Below, one piece after another: positions 1-5,453 of a stretch of 7,366 bases of DNA (its first letter is position 1; every line of letters begins with the position of its first letter). The notes beneath the pieces were generated by a model, which saw only the letters and a program-made list of their open reading frames with translations, searched no databases and had not been told where the DNA came from. This DNA comes from an uncultured Eubacteriales bacterium (GTDB lineage: Bacteria; Bacillota; Clostridia; Oscillospirales; Acutalibacteraceae): positions 1 to 7,366 of the forward strand of contig CAKSDA010000079.1 in assembly GCA_934444895.1 (NCBI GenBank), given 5' to 3'. A program made the translations under genes and the position numbers.

Positions 1-635
1 GAACCTATGTTTTCGGGGTTGTTTTCACCGTTATGTTTGTACAAATATGCCTAAAAAAACGAAATTCCGATATAGTAGGCGATACATGTGAAATAATAAA
101 AGAAGCACAAAGTTCCTCCTTTGACGGCATACTTCAAATTGCGTTTTCCATTGTAATCGGCAGAATTTTGGGCAGCATAAAATTTTTCGGAGGGCTTTTT
201 TCTTTGGGAAATTCGGGAGGAATTCTTTTTGCAGGGATTTTTACCGGAATTATTATAAAAAAGCTTTTGCCTAAGGCGTCAGCCGATTCGAATTTTTTAA
301 ACACAATAAGGAATTTGGGCCTTGTTTTATTTTTTGTCGGAACCGGTATTCCTGCCGGAATGGAGCTTACAAAAGGCTCTGAAACCGTAATATTAATTTA
401 CGGAATGATTTTGACTGTAGTACCCATTGTCATTGGAATGGTTTTAAGTAAAATATTTTTTAAATCCTGCGGCTGCGTATTACCGTCACTTATGATCTCC
501 GGTGGAATGACAAGCACACCTGCCGTTGCAATAATTTCAAAAAAAATAAGCGGCAGTCTGCCGCTTAGTAAATATTCCACTTCTTATTCCGGATCCCTTA
601 TAACCACAATTATTTTGCTTAGAATTTTGACATAA
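1..635 (+). CDS. AspT/YidE/YbjL-type membrane transporter, C-terminal part (5' end outside window)
   Basis: The frame is open from base 3 to the TAA at 633-635, so the ATG at 33 is probably internal and the gene starts left of the window. About 210 residues are visible. They hold a hydrophobic end segment (VFGVVFTVMFVQICL), a short hydrophilic link (about 25 residues), then roughly five hydrophobic helices. The repeat-domain hallmarks of the aspartate:alanine exchanger family can be recognised: GGILFAGIFTGIII, a GLVLFFVGTGIPAGMEL helix like the family's GLxLFLxxvGxxaG, and GGMTSTPAVAII followed by YSTSYSGSLI. The family has two such domains joined by a cytoplasmic linker, often with TrkA-C domains; this piece would be the second domain and the linker here looks too short for TrkA-C. 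The substrate cannot be told (carboxylate or amino acid exchange is known for AspT). It converges on the sugar kinase gene. Confidence 0.8.
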   Translation, partial: TYVFGVVFTVMFVQICLKKRNSDIVGDTCEIIKEAQSSSFDGILQIAFSIVIGRILGSIKFFGGLFSLGNSGGILFAGIFTGIIIKKLLPKASADSNFLNTIRNLGLVLFFVGTGIPAGMELTKGSETVILIYGMILTVVPIVIGMVLSKIFFKSCGCVLPSLMISGGMTSTPAVAIISKKISGSLPLSKYSTSYSGSLITTIILLRILT

Positions 636-648
636 ACAAACAAGGGTA

Positions 649-687
649 AATCAGCCGTTTTCTAAGCCTTTGTAATCTGATTATTTT
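649..687. terminator. Weak candidate bidirectional terminator between convergent genes
   Basis: An AATCAG/CTGATT inverted repeat (649-654 and 677-682) is followed on the plus strand by ATTTTA. It lies in the 58-bp gap between two convergent stop codons, where a shared terminator is expected. The stem is only 6 bp with a 22-base loop, so the call is weak. Confidence 0.25.
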
Positions 688-693
688 AATGCT

Positions 694-1998
694 TTAGAAT
701 TCCGAATCGGCACTTTCTGCAAACAATGCCGCCCCATAAGAAGCCTCTTCGGTATTTTCCGGAATTTCAAGGGGCATATTAAATGTTTTTTCAAGGTAGT
801 GCTGCAACGCTTTATTTTTTCTGACGCCGTTGCCGGAGCCTACAAGACTTGTACAGCCTTCACCTTTGACCTGCTTCATTTGCTCGTAAAAGGAGTAAAG
901 TTCGTTGCACATTCCTATTAAAAAGCCTTTTGTTAACTTCTGCGGTGTGAAGTTCTCCTCTGTTATTTCTAAAACCGCTCCCTTAATATCAGGGTTGTTT
1001 CTTGTTCCGCAAAAGCGCGTATCGACATTTAAGTCGCAATCGTCCCCGCTGACTTTTGCCATTTTACCCATAACCGCATAAATATCATCGCAATTTACAT
1101 TAAAGCATTTAAGTGTTTCTTCAAAAAAGTTCTTAAGCAAAGCGTAAGATCTGCCGCCGCACAAAGGTGCGCCGACAAGCAAATTTTCATTTTTTGAGAA
1201 GGGACGGACTTCTCCTCCCGGGAATACGGATATTTTATCTGTCAAAACAGAAACCTGACTGCCCGTACCTATATTCACAAGCAAACTGTTTTTATCCCTT
1301 ACCGAACCTAAAAAGCTTGCCTGGTTATCTCCAATGGCAACGGTTACGGGTATGTTGTTACGGTCCGTACCTATAATTTCCGGTTCAGCTGTTACCCTTG
1401 GAAGCATTTTACGATCAAGGCCTATCTTTTGGAGAGCGGATAAATCAAAATCGCATGCATCAAACGAATAAAATCCCAGTCCCGCAGCGTTGCTTATATG
1501 GGTTACCGGTGTTTTATTTCCGGTTAATTTCATTGTAATATAATCCTGTATATTACAAATCATTACTGCGTTTTTCGGTACTCTTTTTAGGCTGCGGTTT
1601 ACAAAATCGGTTACGATTCCATACCCTGAAGGGACTTTATAACCTGTAATGCTTGAAAGATAATCCGAATATGACATACCATTAAAGTCGAGCTCGCCGG
1701 ATTTATCCTGCCAGGTGTAAAGCGGACTCACTGCATTTTTTTCGCTGTCTATATACAAAATACCATGCATTTGCCCGGTAACGCCTATTCGCTCAATGTC
1801 GGCAAATTTAAAAACCAGTTCGTCTCTGATTTTTAAAATTTCATTTGTAATTATCTCAGCACTTTGCAGGCGATTTTCAGAATATTCTGCCTTGATTTTT
1901 GAATTATTAGGCCTGGTTACGGAATAAATAACCTTTTTGTCTTCTACCACCACGGCGCTTATGCTTGTTGTTCCTATATCAAGAGCTAATGTTTTCAT
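694..1998 (-). CDS. FGGY-family carbohydrate kinase, sedoheptulokinase-like
   Basis: An ATP-dependent sugar kinase of 434 residues, expected in the cytoplasm. The ATG at 1998 was chosen because it starts the conserved ATP-binding strand (MKTLALDIGTTS, Asp7) and has AAAAGGA about 9 bases upstream; the frame runs open to 2100, but that extension is unlike the family and covers a palindrome. Motifs in order: D7-I-G-T-T (phosphate loop), VTGQMHG (73-79), TWQD (95-98), GDNQAS with probable catalytic base Asp224, NIGTGSQ (242-248), GGR (281-283), GSGNGVRKN (387-395) and EASYGAALFA near the C terminus, the usual FGGY plan. The TGQMHG, SPL-TWQD, GYG and QAS motifs resemble sedoheptulokinase (SHPK/CARKL) more than typical xylulokinases, and the protein is shorter than the roughly 480-500 residues of XylB. 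The ketose substrate is inferred. It follows the GH32-like gene on the same strand after a repeat-filled 348-bp gap, so it may be the last gene of that operon or separately controlled. Confidence 0.88.
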   Translation of the reverse strand: MKTLALDIGTTSISAVVVEDKKVIYSVTRPNNSKIKAEYSENRLQSAEIITNEILKIRDELVFKFADIERIGVTGQMHGILYIDSEKNAVSPLYTWQDKSGELDFNGMSYSDYLSSITGYKVPSGYGIVTDFVNRSLKRVPKNAVMICNIQDYITMKLTGNKTPVTHISNAAGLGFYSFDACDFDLSALQKIGLDRKMLPRVTAEPEIIGTDRNNIPVTVAIGDNQASFLGSVRDKNSLLVNIGTGSQVSVLTDKISVFPGGEVRPFSKNENLLVGAPLCGGRSYALLKNFFEETLKCFNVNCDDIYAVMGKMAKVSGDDCDLNVDTRFCGTRNNPDIKGAVLEITEENFTPQKLTKGFLIGMCNELYSFYEQMKQVKGEGCTSLVGSGNGVRKNKALQHYLEKTFNMPLEIPENTEEASYGAALFAESADSEF

Positions 1999-2026
1999 AT
2001 CTTCTGTTCCTTTTTTTAGGCTGGTT

Positions 2027-2060
2027 CTAGGCTGGCGATAGTTTACTATCGCCAGCCTAG
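2027..2060. repeat. Perfect 15-bp palindrome with 4-base loop, upstream of the kinase
   Basis: CTAGGCTGGCGATAG (2027-2041) and its exact reverse complement (2046-2060) flank TTTA. Both outer ends are the tetranucleotide CTAG. The palindrome ends 28 bases before the kinase ATG with the ribosome binding site between them. There is no T-tract on either side, so it is not a standard intrinsic terminator. It could be an mRNA stem protecting or controlling the kinase message, an operator, or an end structure of the neighbouring repeat element. Confidence 0.8.
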
Positions 2061-2091
2061 GCAAACAGTGATAAATCCGAATCTGTTTTTT

Positions 2092-2117
2092 AAACGCCAA
2101 TTTTTCACATGGCGTTT
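2092..2117. repeat. 8-bp inverted repeat AAACGCCA/TGGCGTTT
   Basis: Perfect 8-bp arms at 2092-2099 and 2110-2117 with a 10-base T/A-rich loop, inside the MITE-like element. A T run precedes it on the plus strand. Likely a secondary-structure part of the element; no regulator can be named. Confidence 0.5.
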
Positions 2118-2129
2118 GTTAAAATACTC

Positions 2130-2149
2130 GGTAATCCGTTAGGATTACC
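2130..2149. repeat. 8-bp inverted repeat GGTAATCC/GGATTACC, possible terminator-like stem
   Basis: GGTAATCC (2130-2137), loop GTTA, GGATTACC (2142-2149). On the minus strand, the direction of the flanking genes, it is followed by GAGTATTTTAAC; on the plus strand by TGTGTTTTT. Either tail is a modest U-tract, so partial termination between the GH32-like and kinase genes is possible but unproven. Confidence 0.4.
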
Positions 2150-2346
2150 TGTGTTTTTGCCTCGCCCTGTAAAAAATATATCAGTTTAAAAAATCTTCGA
2201 CCCAAAACGGATGAAATTTAAGGCAGTTTTGGGTGCGGAGGATGCCGCAAGGCTGACGCCTCGCAAAGACGACAAGCCTAAAAATGCCTAAAGATCGCTG
2301 TTTTGGGCAGGTTCGGCTTATCCCTGTTTGCCTAGACAAGCAGGAA

Positions 2347-4386
2347 TTACATATCATCCGGCATAACGCATAATACAAAATCAGAAATTTCCGCGTTATG
2401 TGAAAGCACTTTAATTTTATCAGCTTTAAATTCAACCCTGTTTGAAATAAATGTGCGGCCCTCACCTATTTCGGCGTCAAACACCATATTTCCGGTTTTT
2501 GGTTCATAATGCAAAATTGCCTTCAGCACATAAGGCTTTTCAATCTCCGCCACATTGGCTATTGAAAAATCCTTACTGTGGTAGTGAATGTCCATACTGG
2601 GAATTTGCGTGGAAGAGATACGCTCCTCCGGCATTTCCGGAATATACTCATAAAGCGCCTTTATTTCATCCTGGAAGCCGCCGTGATTTTCCGCCTTGCC
2701 CATTTGAACCTTTTTGCGTTTTGTATTGAGTTCAAAAACGCAGGGTGTGCCCTCGCCGGAAAACTCAAATCCGACCCTGCCGTCTCTGTTCGGATTTACC
2801 TTGCACTGCATATAGTATGAAGTCTTTTTGTCTATTGCTATTTCAAAATCATTCGTAACATTTTTACAGCTTGATACCTTAACAAGTTCATTCGGATTCG
2901 GAGTAAGTTCCGGCATCCAGCGTATTCCGAGCCTGCCGTTTGGATGTTGAATGAGTTCTCTGTGCTGTGTGATAAACGCCCAGGAATGTCCGTTAACCCA
3001 ACCGGAAATAATATATCTTCCGTTATATTCGGCAACCATAGGTACGCCCAGACCGTCATAAATATCTTCGCCGGTTGCGGCAAGATCCAAAAACTCATTG
3101 TTTTTATATCCGCTCTGCCAAAAGCCGTTAAAGCCCATAATTATATATTTATAGCCGTTCCACTCAAATATAGAAGGACATTCGCTGCTGTTTCTAACCG
3201 GAGAGCTGTTGTCAAAAAGCGGCATATCGGTATCTTCTTTTTTCCACGGTCCGTCGATATTCGGCGCATGCCATACCCCTGCCGAGCCATAGCCGGCATA
3301 CATTATAAGTCCGCCGTTTTCATCAACATAAATACTGGGGTTTTCAGCGCAATGTATCTGCTTTTTGCCCTGAACAAAATGTATTCCGTCGTCAGAAACC
3401 ATATAATTGGCTCCGCTCGGATATAATCCGTTTTCTTTAAGTTCATCATATGTAACAGCAGAGAAAAATTCGTCCCTTTTGTAATTTTTTTCAAGGAGAC
3501 GGGAACCAACCTTATCCTTAGGTATAACGCGATCGGTATGAAAACCGTGAGAATAGTAATACTTCCCGTCAAAGAAAAACATTGTTCCGGTACCGAAAGA
3601 CTCCCAATTATTTTGTATCGGATAAAGTTCGCCGTAATTTTCCCAGTGAACAAAGTCCTTAGTGGTCATGTGGTAAACCGAATGTGCACCGCCGCCGAAA
3701 CGGTTCCCATGGTGGTGCCTGTCAAGCAAAACCAATAGGTGATAAATACCGTCGTGCGAGAAGTTTGCAACATCTCCTGCCCAGGCGTTATAGCCCCTTG
3801 CGGAATAGTATGCAATACTTTTGTTAAGCGTTTCAACCCTTTCTTCACTTTGAAGAAAGCGTGCGTCGTATGAAATATAAGTCCCATCGTCGCAGGAAAA
3901 ATCTTCCGTGTCTTTTGGTATATCCAAATTTCCCACAGGAAAGTTGATGTTTTGTATCTCTCCGTTTATAATCCATGCAAAACGAACGCCGTCATACAAA
4001 AGGAATAAGTCCTTTCCTTTTATATCAAAGCAGTTAACCGGAAATCCCAATGTCATTTTCTTTGTTTCGCCGTTATAAGAAAGCATAAGCGAAGCTTCGA
4101 TAAAGGGAGATTTTCCGTTTTCGTCGGCATATACATTATAACATTCGCCTTTTTGATAGCCTGAGAGCTTTTCCATATCCCCCGGAAAACAAAATACTCC
4201 GGACTCGACTTTTAAAATGCCGGGTATTTCAAAAACGGTATTGAGTGAACCGTCAAACACGGCTTTATTATAATTGAATTTTAAAACAAAACCGTCTTTC
4301 AGCTTATTGTAAACAACCTTTTCGGAATATGAAAGCTTTTCAGGAAAAAACTTTTTATAGTGTTCGTTTATAGTAAATTTATGCAT
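2347..4386 (-). CDS. GH32-like (clan GH-J) glycosidase, beta-fructosidase type, with extra N-terminal beta domain
   Basis: A 679-residue protein with no signal peptide, so probably cytoplasmic. The ATG at 4386 has GGGGGT 6 bases upstream. Residues 1-190 are beta-strand rich and unlike the usual family start. The five-bladed propeller region begins at about 195: the sequence around NAWAGDVANF (200-209) sits where the family has its WMNDPNG nucleophile block, making Asp205 the candidate nucleophile, and is followed by GIYHLLVLLDRHHHG and TTKDFVHWE, matching the family's GxYHLFYQ and DLVHWE. SSECPSIFEWNG (400-411) matches the EC block, with Glu402 as candidate acid/base. ENP (348-350) sits where most members have RDP. 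YIISGWVNGHSW and HRELIQHPNGRLG match the end of the propeller; residues 500-679 form a C-terminal beta-sandwich region. At 679 residues it is longer than the roughly 480-500 of sucrose-6-phosphate hydrolases. The divergent motifs make the exact glycoside uncertain; a hydrolase or transferase on a ketosyl or other furanosyl linkage is possible. It is cotranscribed with the SGNH esterase (17-bp gap). Confidence 0.82.
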   Translation of the reverse strand: MHKFTINEHYKKFFPEKLSYSEKVVYNKLKDGFVLKFNYNKAVFDGSLNTVFEIPGILKVESGVFCFPGDMEKLSGYQKGECYNVYADENGKSPFIEASLMLSYNGETKKMTLGFPVNCFDIKGKDLFLLYDGVRFAWIINGEIQNINFPVGNLDIPKDTEDFSCDDGTYISYDARFLQSEERVETLNKSIAYYSARGYNAWAGDVANFSHDGIYHLLVLLDRHHHGNRFGGGAHSVYHMTTKDFVHWENYGELYPIQNNWESFGTGTMFFFDGKYYYSHGFHTDRVIPKDKVGSRLLEKNYKRDEFFSAVTYDELKENGLYPSGANYMVSDDGIHFVQGKKQIHCAENPSIYVDENGGLIMYAGYGSAGVWHAPNIDGPWKKEDTDMPLFDNSSPVRNSSECPSIFEWNGYKYIIMGFNGFWQSGYKNNEFLDLAATGEDIYDGLGVPMVAEYNGRYIISGWVNGHSWAFITQHRELIQHPNGRLGIRWMPELTPNPNELVKVSSCKNVTNDFEIAIDKKTSYYMQCKVNPNRDGRVGFEFSGEGTPCVFELNTKRKKVQMGKAENHGGFQDEIKALYEYIPEMPEERISSTQIPSMDIHYHSKDFSIANVAEIEKPYVLKAILHYEPKTGNMVFDAEIGEGRTFISNRVEFKADKIKVLSHNAEISDFVLCVMPDDM

Positions 4387-4403
4387 TGCGACCCCCTGAT
4401 TTT

Positions 4404-5066
4404 TTAAAATGATTTATGGGAATAATCAAATCCGCAGTGCGACAGAAATTCCCTTGCCATAAGGGTTGCGCCCATTTGATTTGGGTGAATTCTGTCCCAT
4501 GCTATGCATGATGCATGGCGAATTTTCAAATATCTTTCATACATATCCTGAAAATCAACAAGCACGCAACCGTATTTTTCGGAAAGTTCTTTGCAAATTG
4601 CAACATATTCGTCCATTCTTTTACGCATCATGTCTTCCCTGTTTGGTTCCATTATGTACGGAGTTAAAATAAATATCCCCTTAACATTATCCTTCACCGA
4701 GACAATCATCTTTTCAATATTTTCCTTATACTCATCGGTATCTACCGCATATTCCGGAATTGCCGGTGTGTCAAACTGTCTCCATACATCGTTAATTCCT
4801 ATACAAATAGAAACCCAGTCGGGATTCAGATTTATAACATCGCGCTCATATCTTTGAAGAAGATTGCGGCTTGTGTTTCCGCTGATTCCTGAATTTGTTA
4901 CGCGGATTTTCAGTTCCGGATACCATGCCACAAGCATGTTTTCAACAATTCTCACATAGCTTTTTCCCAGGCTTTCAAAAAGTCCTTCGCCTACCGGCTG
5001 ATCACTTTGCATATCCGTTACGGAATCCCCGGCAAATACAATTCTGTCTCCATTTTCAAAAATCAT
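4404..5066 (-). CDS. GDSL/SGNH-type esterase
   Basis: A 220-residue SGNH hydrolase, probably an intracellular carbohydrate or acyl esterase. The ATG at 5066 was chosen over the TTG at 5081 because GGGAG lies about 9 bases before the ATG and overlaps the TTG site. All four blocks are visible: FAGDSVTD with nucleophile Ser15 (I), NSGISGNTSRN with oxyanion Gly63 (II), GINDVWR with Asn92 (III), and WDRIHPNQMG with Asp191 and His194 (V). Length and layout match Lipase_GDSL_2 proteins, which include sugar deacetylases such as rhamnogalacturonan acetylesterase. No signal peptide is present. It is the first gene after the strong promoter at 5279-5251 and precedes the GH32-like gene by 17 bp, suggesting that it removes acyl groups from the same substrate (inference). 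Chemistry is well supported, the substrate is not. Confidence 0.9.
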   Translation of the reverse strand: MIFENGDRIVFAGDSVTDMQSDQPVGEGLFESLGKSYVRIVENMLVAWYPELKIRVTNSGISGNTSRNLLQRYERDVINLNPDWVSICIGINDVWRQFDTPAIPEYAVDTDEYKENIEKMIVSVKDNVKGIFILTPYIMEPNREDMMRKRMDEYVAICKELSEKYGCVLVDFQDMYERYLKIRHASCIAWDRIHPNQMGATLMAREFLSHCGFDYSHKSF

Positions 5067-5186
5067 TTTTAACACTCCCAAAATACGCTGACTGTCTTAA
5101 TCAAACACCATATGGTTTCTATTGCAGCCTAAAATCGTTTTATAAAATTTTTGCTCAAATTATCAAAAATTCCCATAAATATCCGC

Positions 5187-5240
5187 CTGAATACTGCCAA
5201 AGGTAATTTTATAATTCCTGTTTTTTACAGTCGTATTCAG
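5187..5240 (-). promoter_or_regulatory. Structured 5' leader of the SGNH-GH32 message
   Basis: Just downstream of the promoter at 5279-5251, the predicted minus-strand transcript can pair CTGAATAC (5240-5233) with GTATTCAG (5194-5187), enclosing a small CTGT/ACAG stem (5230-5227 with 5221-5218) capped by A-rich loop. The leader from the predicted start (about 5244) to the ATG at 5066 is about 180 bases, long for a simple leader. No known riboswitch class was recognised. Confidence 0.35.
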
Positions 5241-5250
5241 ATCGAATTTT

Positions 5251-5279
5251 ATTATACTTCAAGTTTCTATAAATATCAA
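5251..5279 (-). promoter_or_regulatory. Near-consensus sigma-A promoter for the SGNH-GH32 operon
   Basis: On the minus strand, TTGATA (5279-5274), a 17-base spacer and TATAAT (5256-5251) differ from consensus at one base. Transcription would start near 5244 and run into the SGNH esterase gene. The -35 box lies within the arm of the 18-bp palindrome at 5274-5311, so factor binding there or hairpin extrusion could affect it. Confidence 0.75.
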
Positions 5280-5318
5280 CGCTAAAATTCATGTGAATTT
5301 TAGCGTTGATAATTTTTT
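5274..5318. terminator. Intrinsic (possibly bidirectional) terminator stem, 18-bp perfect arms
   Basis: Arms 5274-5291 and 5294-5311 are exact reverse complements with a 2-base centre (TG); the core is AACGCTAAAATTCA. On the plus strand the stem is followed by ATTTTTT; on the minus strand it is preceded by AAAAAATT and followed by ATTTATAG. It lies about 135 bp past the esterase stop codon and before the SGNH promoter, so ending the esterase message is the simplest role, although the better T-tract faces the plus strand where no gene is seen. It could also be a large operator, because its right-to-left arm contains the -35 box. Confidence 0.65.
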
Positions 5319-5364
5319 GTTAGGTTTTTGATTTTCGAACAAAGTATGGGTCCGCCTATTAAAA

Positions 5365-5453
5365 GTCTCCGGACAAAAAGTGATAAGACAAGTCTGCTCA
5401 AAGCGGCAATCTTTAGGTATTTTCAGGCTTGTCGCCTTGTAAGGCGTCAACCT
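5365..5453 (-). repeat. Dispersed repeat copy B (inverted relative to copy A)
   Basis: Read on the plus strand it aligns over almost its full length with the minus strand of copy A (2335 down to about 2250): shared blocks include ATCTTTAGG, AGGCTTGTCG, and a GGCGTCA core, with an end GGACAAAAAGTGATAA that resembles the CTAGGCAAACAGTGATAA termini of copy A. One 1-bp gap falls in the short hairpin CGCCTT/AAGGCG. It covers the last codons and the TGA stop (5449-5447) of the esterase gene. Neither end has an evident target duplication. Confidence 0.7.

Larger units (their letters stand above)
2057..2335 (+). mobile_element. MITE-like element with 29-bp terminal inverted repeats (repeat copy A)
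   Basis: The left end reads CTAGGCAAACAGTGATAA (from 2057) and the right end, read on the minus strand from 2335, reads CTAGGCAAACAGGGATAA. About 25 of 29 positions match, with one small gap. The roughly 279-bp interval has no transposase and no credible gene. Its right half (2208-2335) is related to copies at 5365-5453 (inverted) and 6988-7049 (direct). Termini at CTAG recall the CTAG target with TA duplication known for IS630/Tc1-mariner elements; since CTAG is itself palindromic, a real target duplication cannot be separated from the inverted repeat. The element fills most of the 348-bp gap between the GH32-like and kinase genes. Alternatively it may be two copies of one repeat inserted in opposite directions. 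Confidence 0.55.

Noticed and set aside
1999..2100. N-terminal extension of the kinase to 2100
   Set aside because: The extra 34 residues precede the conserved ATP-binding start, cover a perfect palindrome, and the ATG at 1998 has a good ribosome binding site.
2181..2465. Minus-strand open frame of 94 codons across the GH32 3' end and repeat copy A
   Set aside because: It overlaps the well-supported GH32-like gene in another frame, has no ribosome binding site, and its sequence is explained by the repeat.
2944..3426. Plus-strand open frame of 160 codons opposite the GH32-like gene
   Set aside because: It is antisense to conserved propeller motifs and has no independent coding support.
5067..5081. 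TTG start for the SGNH esterase
   Set aside because: The TTG overlaps the GGGAG site that serves the ATG at 5066, and the conserved block I lies only 13 residues after that ATG.
5105..5116. Shared ACACCATATG near 5105 and 7223
   Set aside because: A short match centred on the palindromic CATATG; two occurrences in 7 kb are not convincing as a regulatory site.
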